From Incurvaria masculella (taxonomy: Eukaryota > Arthropoda > Insecta > Lepidoptera > Incurvariidae), in the NCBI GenBank assembly GCA_946894095.1, contig OX335651.1:8640501-8704500 (forward strand): DNA of 64,000 bases, given 5' to 3'. The notes beneath the pieces are model-generated. The model was given only the letters and a program-made list of their open reading frames with translations. It was not told where the DNA came from and did not search any database. This document shows, piece by piece, positions 54,640-64,000 of this stretch (the first letter of the stretch is position 1; the number at the start of each line of letters is the position of its first letter). Both the position numbers and the translations under genes were made by a program.

Positions 54640-55072
54640 GACTCTTTAAGAGAGGCGTTAACCTATCGATTCTCCATACTACGACCGATAACTGTTTCCA
54701 TGCTCTTAATATTTTACTAGGTTTTTAAAATTTCGGATTCTAAAATAAATTGTAAAAATCTATGTCTGTTTGTTTTAATTTTTCTTTTTAACCTTTTCGT
54801 TTGGCAAATATTGGCTAATAAACATTTGAAAAAAGTTGCCTTTTTTATGTTATTTTGCAATTTTTTCACTGAAAAATACAGATATTTACAAAAAATCTAA
54901 ACGTACGGACATAGAATAAAGCTTTCTCAATTGACGAAAATGTTTTAATCAAAATCTGGCACCGTTTAGAGGGGGGAAACGTTAGGGCCTGGAAGACAAT
55001 CTCGCTATTTTAATAGCATTCGCCCTGCAAAATTGTACCTTGACCAATGGACAAAGAACGCATTTCTTAAAA
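54640..55072 (+). repeat. Dispersed repeat, copy A (partner at 58676-59098)
   Basis: Shared blocks: TTACTAGGTTTTTAAAATTT, GGATTCTAAAATAAATTGT, GAAAAATACAGATATTT, GGGGGGAAACGTTAGGGCCT and GGAAGACAATCTCGCTATTT. No coding frame. It fills most of the space between duplicated blocks A and B. Confidence 0.75.
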
Positions 55073-55080
55073 TTTTACAC

Positions 55081-55456
55081 ACAGTTAAAATTCAGTCAAT
55101 TATGGTAAAGTATTTCTTATTACTAATATTGTGTTACTATAAGTATATATAATGAGCCAAAACCGTTATACAGGTGTCGCAACGGTCAGTAAATTAAATT
55201 CGGGAAGTAATTATTGGGATTGAATAAACAAAACAGTTTGATAAATTATTTCTGAATACGTAAGTACTCGTATACGTACGTACGTACCACGGAGGACAGC
55301 GTGGTACGTACTCTCATTAAAAAGTTAGATCTTCCGTTCAAGGAATTCATTAATTTAATGTAAAAAATAATCTAATGTTCTAGCTAATATCACACCTACA
55401 GTCATGACATTAGCCTGACACGCCACGTGGGATCTAGGTTCCATGCCAAGACCTTT
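55081..55456. repeat. Duplicated block B (partner at 53689-54077)
   Basis: Collinear with block A at very high identity. The hairpin is at 55280-55311, with one base changed in the loop and none in the stem. The minus-strand SINE fragment is at about 55380-55456. Confidence 0.88.
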
Positions 55457-55499
55457 TCAAATCTTAGATTTCCTGTGACTTCACGACAGCCTTAAGCAA

Positions 55500-55735
55500 A
55501 TACTTCCTCGTTTCCAATTCGAAAAGCATCGGTGTTGCCACCGTTAGCTATCCGGATGCGTTGTCCCCGACGCGGCGCGGCGTCACCGCACCGGGAAAGT
55601 TGGCCGGTTTATGCGACAAGTTGCGTCGCGCCCGAAGTCTGGCAAGTTCGTGTCCTGTACCGCGCCGTGACGTCATCAACTTGCGAACAAACTGCCCCGA
55701 CGTTGGCGGCGTCCGATGCACTTTTCTTCGGTGTA
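55500..55735 (+). other. GC- and CpG-rich candidate exon or promoter
   Basis: The sequence shifts sharply to CpG-rich. All three plus frames are open for 40 codons or more, so the coding frame cannot be chosen. GTGACGTCATC (a CRE-like site) occurs near 55666 and a donor-like GGTGTAAGT at 55729-55737. Either a first exon with promoter or a small exon is possible. Confidence 0.25.
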
Positions 55736-56029
55736 AGTTCGATGTGTTCCGTTTATTTGGCTCGGCGTTACATTGGCTGGATGTTCTTATTTTACTCGAG
55801 ACCGTGGCCAGCGATAGTTGGCCGACGAGTTAAAAAAACAGGCGAGATGTTTTGTTTTATGTTACTGGACATGGATGGCTAATACCACTCGTACATGTCT
55901 CGGATCACCTGGACCTGCTGCAATATCTCTTTCGGAGTTTTATTGAAGCCAAGGCTAATACTGCATCGCAGAAACTGGGGATCCTATAACGGTATAGCAG
56001 ATGGTTCTTTTTACCATCTTCTTCTTTAT

Positions 56030-56460
56030 TGAACACAGACAGGGCCGGTGATTGAATACTGTAGCCAGATATGGGAAGCTTGTCCCCAGTACCACCTGTC
56101 ATCCAATCCAGCGCCGAGCGGCCAGACGGTTTGTAGGGCCACTCAGTCTGTTCTACAGATACTACCTTGGACGTTGCTCTGTGGAACTTGCATCCCTCAT
56201 TCCTCATCCCTGATTCGCCGCAGAGAATCAGAGCACCCCCTTGTGGTTGACATTAGACTTTTGAGATCGAAGCGTTTCTCTGCCGCACCGCTAGGATATG
56301 GGACTGTCTGCCGGCGGATGCCTTTCCTCATACCTATAACCTGTGAGCCTTCAAGCGTGATTTGAACAAGCTCGATAGCTCAGCGGTAGTCCGCAAATCC
56401 GCTGGTATGGTGCCTCGCTGAGCGTCGTTTCGCGAGGCGAGGAATTTTTGCCACACCGGT
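56030..56460 (+). pseudogene. Decayed LINE 3' end (same family as 38160-38600)
   Basis: Successive frames give PVIEYCSQIWEACPQYHL, then QRRAARRFVGP, SLFYRYYLGRCSVELASLIP and finally RTARIWDCLPADAFPHTYNL before a stop. This is the thumb and post-RT region of a Jockey/CR1-type ORF2 broken by frameshifts. The 3' untranslated part AGCTCGATAGCTCAGCGGTA then GGTATGGTGCCTCGCTGAGC equals that of 38160-38600. Confidence 0.8.
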
Positions 56461-56464
56461 TTTT

Positions 56465-56600
56465 CATAAAAAAAACATTAACTGCCATGATATTAATCCA
56501 AGACACAATATTTCCGAATTTCATTTCATTTCCACCTCGACCATCATTCATTCAGTTCGGTATCGCGAGTAGTACCTTACCCCTTATATCTAGCTACGAA
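56465..56600 (-). repeat. SINE tail/body remnant, minus strand
   Basis: CTGCCATGATATTAATCCAA, GACACAATATTTCCGAA, TTTCCACCTCGACCATCATT and ATTCAGTTCGGTATCG follow the complement of the SINE tail and body with large internal loss. Confidence 0.5.
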
Positions 56601-56669
56601 CTATTTAGTAAGGACAACTCCGACAGTTGTACGGGTAATCCGAACCACGAACGACAAATACCTTAGTCA

Positions 56670-57735
56670 GCTGTTACCACATGTATGGGAATAAACGCAG
56701 TGGAATGCCGGAAACAATAGAGCAGATAACATCATTACAGATGTTATCGGCGCTATGGGTTCTGTGAAGAAGTTAATTGAGACATTATTTCTTAGTGCAC
56801 TTTTTATTTTATAAATTAAGGGTTTATTGACAAAATAAGCATGTTTGTAAACGCTTTATTTTTAACTTTGTTTCATTTTACATTTTCGCTTCCTTTTGTC
56901 TCATTGTACTTTCCAGCTGTCTTTAAGTTGCATTGTTAAATTGCTACATGATAAAAAAGGTAATTCTAATAGAACACGCAAAATCATTCCATGTAGGGCC
57001 CTACGTTTTCAGTGTCATCCCACAATATCACCTGCTACCAAAATTAAGTTCTAATGGTTGTACGAATATTAAAATATTAACAAAACCAAAAATATTTCCA
57101 TGCTTAGGTGGATGTTCTTAACGAGCCGGCGCTCGGCCTCGCCTGTATTTCATTTCGAACATTTGGCGCCTTTCCCGCAAAGGAAATTGCACAGCGAATG
57201 AAAACTGCTGCAAGAAAAAATTAAGAAGTTACATAGAGGTAAGATGTACCGGACGTTCTGATGTTGGATTTGTTTACTTAAATGCAGATTCGTTGATCAT
57301 TAAGGATATGCAATCTAGATTTTTTGAAAACAAGGAATAGTTAGTTTTCTGTCTATTTTTAATTGAATATGTACAATATTTGGATAAACTTAGTTTGCTC
57401 TAAGAATAATTCCTTTCTAGGAATTTATGCTCATGCCGCTATGAGTTTCCAATGTGAAAGTTCATTCGTAATGTTATGCGCTTTTATCAATGAACATTAA
57501 CAACATTCGTGAAATTAAATCGACCGAATCTTTAGACCAAGAACATTTGATTCTCACCAGAAATGGTACCTGCGAATGTTTTTACATAACTGTAAATGGA
57601 TGACATATATCTACTTCCAGATAGGTTGGTCACCCAGGGAAGAAAATGACCACAACCTCAAAACCTCTAAGGTTGAGAGAGGCCTAAGCTCTGCAGTGGG
57701 TGATACTGGAACAATTTAGAAACGCTTAAATAAAT
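56670..57735. other. No gene recognised
   Basis: AT-rich sequence with a less AT-rich interval at 57120-57180. No recognised repeats or exons. Confidence 0.4.
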
Positions 57736-58578
57736 AAAAATATCACACCCACTAATAACCTAATACAACCCATAAACGAAGGAAATAAGTGCCATGCCAG
57801 GGCCTTAAGGTGGCCCAACCCGGCGGGACAAACTCATTCGCGGGCACGATACAAAACCGTGCTGTTGCGCTCTGGGACCTTCTCTGTTTCAAAGAAAAAG
57901 ACAGGCTCCGTGATGAGGAAGATGCAACATGTCCACAAAAAAGACAATGTGCATAGTGTATGATTTGATAAGATTTCCGAAAAATGTTATTACAAAACGA
58001 CTTATAGCTTTTTAGCCACGACCGCTGTAGTCAAAAATCTAACAAAAACCAAACAGATTATTAATCTTGATTAAATAAGCTATGTCTGATGACTAATCTT
58101 TTTAAGATGTTCTTACTTTATCATTGCGTAATCCACCTCCAAAGTTATTGTATATAACGCGCGAAAAATTCGAACTTTCGGACCTTATAACTAAGAAACC
58201 AAACACAATTCTACAATGCCAATGATCATCAGACATCTAGTTCGAACAAATAAAGCTACTTTGAGCAAAATTTTGGATCTCTGACAAGAAATATAGGCGT
58301 GATCTTCTTTCCCCTTTTGTATGGGGAGATGAGCGGGATGGGCCACCTTAATGAGCATGGCTACGTTGAACCGGATGGAAAATACTGACAATTTTTCATC
58401 TTTCATTATTATTATCATCCGATCTGGGCGGGAGGCGAATCAGAGAAAAACTCGCATTTGCTACAAAATGTACTTATCCAACTCAGAAAAAGAAAGTGAT
58501 GCATTGCGAGGCGAATATTGAACCCATAACCCATTTCATAAGAAAGACGGCCCCACGCTTTGTGTCACGTACCGCTCA
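57736..58578 (-). repeat. SINE with tRNA-like head, split by a TTAA transposon
   Basis: The tail part (57736-57804) reads ATCACACCCACTAATAACCT and GAAATAAGTGCCATGCCAGG, then GCC. After transposon copy 6 the SINE continues from 58352 with TGAGCATGGCTACGTTGAAC, CGGATGGAAAATACTGACAA, TGTACTTATCCAACTCAG, AAAGAAAGTGATGCATTGCG and the head complement ending CGTACCGCTCAG. Removing the insert restores the SINE order, so the transposon is the younger insertion. Confidence 0.82.
57805..58351 (+). mobile_element. TTAA-type inverted-repeat transposon, copy 6 (complete), inside a SINE
   Basis: TTAA at 57805-57808 and 58348-58351. Left end GGTGGCCCAACCCGGCGG; right end CGGGATGGGCCACC, with one substitution. 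The interior matches the other complete copies. Confidence 0.9.
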
Positions 58579-58675
58579 GTGTTTGACTTAGTGTGAAATA
58601 TATTTTTGTTAAAAGTAATGAAGTGACCTTAAGCTGCTTCCTTACTTTTAACAAAAAGTGGCATGTTTAAGTCGT

Positions 58676-59098
58676 TTTTCAATTGTCTTTAAGAGAACCG
58701 TTACCATATCAATTCCCCATAATACGGTCGATAACCGTTAACATGTTCTTAATGTCTTACTAGGTTTTTGAAATTTTGGATTCTAAAAGATATTGTCAAA
58801 ATCTACGTCTATATGTTTTAATGTTTTTAATTTACGTTTCGGATAGGAAAATATTAGCTAAAATCTTATTTTACCTTTATTTTAGAGTTTAGTTTACTGA
58901 AAAATACTGATATTTCCGAAAAAATAATAATACATACGGATAAAGATTTTTTTTTCTTAAGTAATTAAAATAATAAAATTAGAATTTCCCCCCCCCCCCC
59001 CCCCCTGAAACAACTTTCAGGGGAGGGAATCGTTAGAGCCTGGAAGACGATTTCGCTATTTTAGCCTTGGCCAGACAAAGAATGCATTTCTTTAATTT
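58676..59098 (+). repeat. Dispersed repeat, copy B (partner at 54640-55072), with poly-C tract
   Basis: TTACTAGGTTTTTGAAATTT, GGATTCTAAAAGATATTGT, GAAAAATACTGATATTTCC and GGAAGACGATTTCGCTATTT match copy A. A run of 18 C (58988-59005) sits where copy A has CACCGTTTAGAGGGGGG. The segment 58610-58675 (AAAAGTAATGAAGTGACCTT) also recurs near 60025-60095, hinting that the full family unit starts earlier. Confidence 0.75.
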
Positions 59099-60532
59099 TC
59101 AAATCCTCGATTTCCGCTGCTTTCGCGAAAGCCTTAACAAACTTACGTATAAATCGCACATACTTCATAGTTTTTTTTTAATTTCCCAGCCCATTTTGGA
59201 TCTCCAGTCCCCGTATCTAACCATGGGGTTGTTAAAGGTTCCGCGCTCTGTATTTCTTTATAATAAAGCGGCCGTTTGTCGGGAACGTTCGGGCGCGGTC
59301 GGCACTTAGATCGCAGATTACGCGGGAAACTGCCGCAACTTCGCCAATATTTGCCAAATTAGTTCGTGCGACTTTATCTAAAAGCCATAAGAACCGTTTT
59401 CCACCTTTGATACCGAATGTTAGTTCGCTTTGTGAGTTTGAAGTTTGTATCATCCAACGCACAACAAGTCGATTCCACCCGGGGTCTGCCAGTTGTATTT
59501 GTTATCTGGTCGGGCCAAACATGTAATGGACTAATGTTAGCAAGTTACTTTCGGTTAAATAGCGATATGTTTTTGGATCACGAAAATTTCGTACAATAAA
59601 GTTCTGACCCAACCATATCTAACTGGATTGCATGTTCATCTCTTTACAAGGGAATAGCGCCATCTAACGATATACAATTTCGAATTCACATTGCCATACC
59701 TTGATTTCGGAAAAGCATTTGAAAATAACATTTTCAATGTTTATTATGATAAACACTAAGAAAAATACACAATTATAATTATTATCCATATTATAAATAA
59801 AAATATTTAAAATTAATTTGTGCCTCAGAGGCATTTAAATGTTGTATGTCGTATGCAAGCTAGTGTGTATGCAATAGTTGGTGTGTATGGTATATGCAAG
59901 TTTTTACACTGAACGCGTTCGGAACTCATCCACAAAAAGTTTCAATTAAACTATTCATTTTCTAAGTGCGGCCTGCACAATCGCTGATTAAAAATGAATG
60001 CCCTATTAAACACGCTACCGTTTGTGAAAAGTATTGAAGTAACCTTATGTTGTCTGCATGCATACGTTTAACAAAAGGACTTGTTAAATCGTTGGTTTAT
60101 TTTAACCAGGGGCTGTGCACTTCGCATTGACTTTACTAACTAATAAAAATTCAGCCAGCTTTGAAGTAAACACAAATATCACAGTAAATAAACCCACCCA
60201 AGCTCGTCTCAGTTTGCGCATCAATTCCGGCGAGATGACTCGTGTTCTGAATTGGCTCACGTCAAATAAACTAATCATTTTGGTCTGGTTGATGCCTTTA
60301 AGAATCAAAGGGCCCGCTCAAAAGAGTTCTGAAAGGGCCGCCGAATGAGACGAGTTGGAAATTGGCAGTGACTCGAGGGAGCCGATATGTCGAGACAGTG
60401 AGCATGAAAGGACAGGAGAAACATCCGAAAATCGTGTGTATGGGGGCGGAGTTATCAATTCTACATGCAAAGGCGGCGGCGCCGCCACCGGCGAGTGATT
60501 TCAATCACCAATTCGCTTACACTGAATAAAAT
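59099..60532. other. No gene recognised
   Basis: Includes a fragment (60025-60095: GAAGTAACCTTATGTTGTCT) related to the left flank of the repeat at 58676, and a small GC-rich palindrome GGCGGCGGCGCCGCC near 60472. Frames of 60-80 codons on both strands lack motifs. Confidence 0.35.
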
Positions 60533-61032
60533 TATGTGCAACTGTTTACTGTTTTAGCACAGTTAAAATTCAATTATTTATGGTAAACGATTTCTTATTA
60601 CTATTTATGTTGTACGATAAGTATCTATAAATGAGCCGAAACAGTTATTTTAACCGATTTAACAGTAACGCTTGGTAAAAATAACATGTGTTACAAATCA
60701 GAAGATTTTGAAACAGTTATCTTAACTGATTGAACATTAAGGCTTACAAATTAGGTGTGCAACTGTCCAGTTTCAAGAGGTACAGTTTTAACAGCTTGCA
60801 CAGTACCATTTCATTGAATACAAGACGTAAGTAAAAATGGAAAAATACTGAAGGTAGAAACAGTTTTCAAACAGTTAGGGTTAGCAAGAGATAACAGTTA
60901 TTGCACACAGTAAAAAAAAGATATAGTCACATTTAATTTTTAAGGCTAACTGTTTTCACACAGTTAGAGTAACCTTTATACTTAGTTGACTCTATTTTAA
61001 CGTTGCAAGACGGTTGTTATTATCGGAATTCC
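60533..61032 (+). repeat. AACAGTT-rich dispersed repeat, copy B
   Basis: TTATGTGCAACTGTTTACTG, TTTTAGCACAGTTAAAATTC, GGTGTGCAACTGTCCAGTTT, CAAACAGTTAGGGTTAGC and GCAAGACGGTTGTTATTATC keep the order of 9205-9668. ACAGTT/AACTGT occurs more than ten times. Its first 100 bp are also found at 53660 and 55081. Confidence 0.75.
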
Positions 61033-62884
61033 GTTACTATCCGATTGTATATAGACTAAGCATTTATCAATTATAAACATTTTCATTTTCATTTTTCATT
61101 TTCATTTTCGAATTACAGTTAGGTTCACTCAAATTATTTTTCAGTGCCATTTACTTTATTACTGATTTTCTCGAGTTCCAACATCAAGTGAGAACACGTG
61201 AATTTCTCAGGACGCTATTTAGTGCTACGACCATTCGATGTTGCGCGTCCCGAATTCGAAAGCGAACTGATTACCGTTAGACGTTTCGGACTAACTCGTG
61301 GCGTGGCTGCGGCCATACAAATGAGTTTCGATCGCTACTCCTGTGCTTCCATGCTCGCCGTGTCGAGATGAGCGACTAGGATTAGCCAGCGGGCTGGAAG
61401 AAGGGAATATAGAAGCATTGAGAGTCGTCGGGAAAGTGGAAACAACCCGCGGGACCGCAGGACGCAAAGGTTGCTTTTATCTCTGGTCCGGTGGAGTCAA
61501 CAGACCTTCATGCGTCTGGACCCCTCGCAAGGAATCGGAAAAATATGTCAGACATATTGTATTGAAATGCTTGTTCTTTTATCTCCTTACAGTAGTATTC
61601 AGAGTGGGCGTAGTAACTTTAATACGTCGATTATCTCCGGACACGTTACGTCTGACAGCCTGGCTCACGTCGGCCAAGTCGTGAAACCGTAATAACCGTT
61701 TTCAAAACATTATGTACAGCCACGGTGCAAATCTAAGAACAAACGCTCATATAGCCTAAAGCACGCTCTCGATCGGTTCCATATTTGTATGGAATCATAC
61801 CGCATAAGGCAACATTTTACACAAATAATGTTAGTATGGATTTTAAAACGCTCTCCAGTCAATAAATAAGGCAATCCATTTAACAGGGCGGTGTTGTAAC
61901 CAAGCGACGAATAAATTGTAATAATCGTGCCGTCAAGAGTAAAACAAACTTTATTGCCTTCTCCCTCCTATCGTCTTGCTCCACCGTGCTCTTTTATTGT
62001 TAGAATAAAAATGTTTTTAAGAATAAATTAATAAAGCAAATTGATATCCGATATCTCATTGTTCTCTTAATTCCACTAACTGGGTGAACGAATTTCGATT
62101 GTTTCATTAATTCGTTAAATTAGTAGAGATATGTTTTAAGCCTTTTCAATGTTTTTCAGATTCTCGTAGAAATGGGAGGACGTTTTCCAGGGATCTAAGT
62201 TAATTAGTAACCATTTTAATATCGTCTTGTATGTCTCTCCGTCCGTATGTTACACCCTTGTAATTCCTTAAGGCGCTAGGACTAGCCAACTACTCGCGCC
62301 ATACAAATGCACTTTTTAACAAATGTAATAATATGTAGTGAAACGCTTCAGCAAATCCAAATAGAACTCCAGACTGATAATGGATTGTTAATATTTTTTT
62401 ATTCCATCATTTATTTAAATAATAATAAAAATAAAAAAAGTTGATTTTTCTCATTAGAAATCTGAAAGTTATTCGATTTCTAGATATAAGCAAAAACAGC
62501 ATATATGCATAAACAAAAAATTCCATTTGCTTTTAGATTTCTACATTTAGTCAAAAAAGTTCGGAAATGGACACCGTTTCCGCAATGTATTTTGTATAGA
62601 AAAAGGAAACATACATTAACGAAAATCATTCGATTCCTAGACAAGGAATCATATATTGTAAGGATGACACTTATAATCGTCAGACTTAGTTAGTTTACTT
62701 GGGGTGCGTCGTCTAACTTTGCGATTTGGCTAGTACCAGGCCCTTAATGTTTAAACTGATTTCGGCGAAATTTTAGATTTGACAATTTATATCGACAGAA
62801 TTATGTTCAATTAAAAAGTAAATCTTTTGTATGGTACCTGCTATCGTTTTTTCGGAAAGCTAAGCCCGAACAAGACTTTTCGGA
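61033..62884. other. No gene recognised
   Basis: A plus frame at 61343-61684 (113 codons from a non-ATG start) crosses a less AT-rich stretch without a recognisable domain. It also contains a short (TTTTCA)n run near 61080-61108. The rest is AT-rich. Confidence 0.3.
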
Positions 62885-63065
62885 CAGATTTTTTTAAATT
62901 AAAATGGAGCCTAATTTTCACCAACTACAGATTTATCTTAATCAACCCTTAAAGAGCCTTTATTATAGAAGTGCTGATTCTCATGAACTGGTATTGATTT
63001 CAAGATAAGAAAGGCCCCTAATATATCTCGACTACATTAATCAGCACATGGTGAAAAAGTCCCTC
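62885..63065 (-). repeat. AATCAGCA-rich dispersed repeat, copy B
   Basis: The minus strand reads TTTTTCACCATGTGCTGATT, GAAATCAATACCAGTTCATG, GAATCAGCACTTCTATAATA, AAGGCTCTTTAAGGGTTGAT and GTAGTTGGTGAAAATTAGG, collinear with 20437-20790. Confidence 0.65.
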
Positions 63066-63215
63066 AGATATCTTTTAGACGGAGATATTCAATATAATTT
63101 TGTAAATATGTATCAAAGCGAAAATTATCAACCCGGCGAAGTTTCTGATCGGATCTTCTTCATCAGAAGTAATCGAACCGGCAGAAAAAATATGACGAAT
63201 CAGAGTATTTAATTT

Positions 63216-63620
63216 AGCGGGCTCGCAGTCTAGTGGCGCGGGGACTGGCCTAGCGTACCAGAGGTCTGGGTTCAATTCAAACTTGCACCACTTTATTTCT
63301 CTTTCCGAGTTTAATAAGTGCATTTCGTCACGAATGCGAGCTTCTCCATGGTTCGGAATCCATGTAAAACTGTAGGTCCCCTTCCCCTACTAGGTGGTAG
63401 GGTTTAAGCCCGCCCGTGTTGGTACCATCGCTTTGGATGAAAAGATGGTCGAAGCGGCAATGAAAAATTGTCCGTGTTTTTCATCCAGTTCAATGTAGCC
63501 GTGCTCATAAAGGGAAGGTCCTGGCATGGCACCTCATTCTTTCGGGAATGTGGTGTATTGGGCTAATATCATAACGGTAGTTGTGTGGTATTAGCCATCC
63601 ATGTCAGGTCGCATAAAAAC
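63216..63620 (+). repeat. Full-length SINE with tRNA-like head
   Basis: GCTCGCAGTCTAGTGGCGCG (A-box-like), GGTCTGGGTTCAATTC (B box), TTGCACCACTTTATTTCTCT, GCTTCTCCATGGTTCGGAAT, CCATGTAAAACTGTAGGTCC, GGTTTAAGCCCGCCCGTGTT, GGTCGAAGCGGCAATGAAAA, AAGGGAAGGTCCTGGCATGG and TTAGCCATCCATGTCAGGTC, with an A run. It is the best preserved complete copy in the window. Confidence 0.88.
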
Positions 63621-64000
63621 AAATCTTATTGAGGAAATAAAGGAGCTGAAATTGATTATCAAAAAATACTTATTATGCTCTATTTCTGAGAAGATATTAC
63701 TCGAGAAAAACAGTATTTTACTGAAAAAACCTTTTGCATTCATTTGCATGAGGCCAGACGTAATCATTAGGTAAATTTCAAACCGATTTAGCTACAGTTT
63801 GGGGTGAAGCGGTGGTCGGGGCCGGGTGTGGGACGGGAGCCAACACCCAGCCCAGCACCCAGCAGCCAGCGACCGGACCGCGTCGGCACGTGGTTACATT
63901 AGCATGTCAAGTGTAGTTGCGTCAGCTTGCCGCTGCAGCCCGGCGGCGCGGTGGAGGCGGACGACTTGTGGGACTTTTTAAACTCAGTGTATGATGTCTA
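63621..64000. other. GC-rich end of window; possible gene edge
   Basis: 63800-63970 is GC-rich (AACACCCAGCCCAGCACCCA and GGCGGCGCGGTGGAGGCGGA), in contrast to the AT-rich flank. It may be a promoter or exon of a gene beyond the window. No frame can be chosen. Confidence 0.25.

Noticed and set aside
55561..55833. Two long overlapping plus frames in a CpG-rich patch
   Set aside because: All three frames are open across the GC-rich core, so neither frame is preferred. Retained only as an undetermined GC-rich feature.
1..64000. CRISPR array, operon or prokaryotic mobile island
   Set aside because: No regularly spaced direct repeats with unique spacers, no dense coding and no ribosome binding sites; the window is clearly eukaryotic.

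Overview
The window is AT-rich eukaryotic DNA, almost certainly from an insect and most likely a moth or butterfly. It carries two interstitial runs of the insect telomere unit TTAGG (12 units, written as CCTAA, near 36.8 kb; 4 units near 16.6 kb). It is packed with short non-autonomous repeats of a kind I associate with Lepidoptera, such as elements built on GTTCCGTACC with GGAC-type microsatellites and elements starting CTAGCTGCGG. No bacterial features, operons or ribosome binding sites are present.

There is very little host coding sequence. The best host piece is a minus-strand terminal exon at 37809-37996: clean splice acceptor, GC-rich third codon positions, 61 codons and a stop. Weaker candidates are an internal exon at 30605-30700, a terminal exon at 52878-52965, and GC-rich patches near 14.2, 15.0, 19.0, 23.4, 47.9, 55.6 and 63.9 kb. 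The window therefore looks like intergenic or long-intron DNA.

Retroelements hold the long reading frames. A 5'-truncated LINE (about 34056-36266) keeps a 611-codon reverse transcriptase frame and a poly(A) tail. A 306-codon frame at 10218-11138 (minus) is the C-terminal part of a second RT family, with a Cys/His cluster followed by a PD...WD motif. Two more pieces of that family lie at 2025-2170 and 46535-47360, the latter split by a TTAA transposon. Rotted 3' ends of two further LINE families lie at 38160-38600, 56030-56460 and 45450-45732.

Short repeats make up most of the rest. (1) A 527-551 bp TTAA-flanked inverted-repeat transposon has six copies, one inside an RT pseudogene and one inside a SINE. 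(2) A SINE community has heads of two origins, tRNA-like and 5S-rRNA-like, joined to one shared body and tail. (3) A composite repeat of about 500 bp carries a 5S-type SINE antisense at the same internal place in two copies. (4) There are GTTCCGTACC elements, one inserted head-on into another. (5) Smaller families include an AACAGTT-rich element, a GC-rich 527 bp element with perfect terminal inverted repeats, foldback sequences and a 389 bp duplicated block.

All family assignments come from reading the sequence; no database search was possible. Repeat borders are approximate unless inverted repeats or target duplications fix them.
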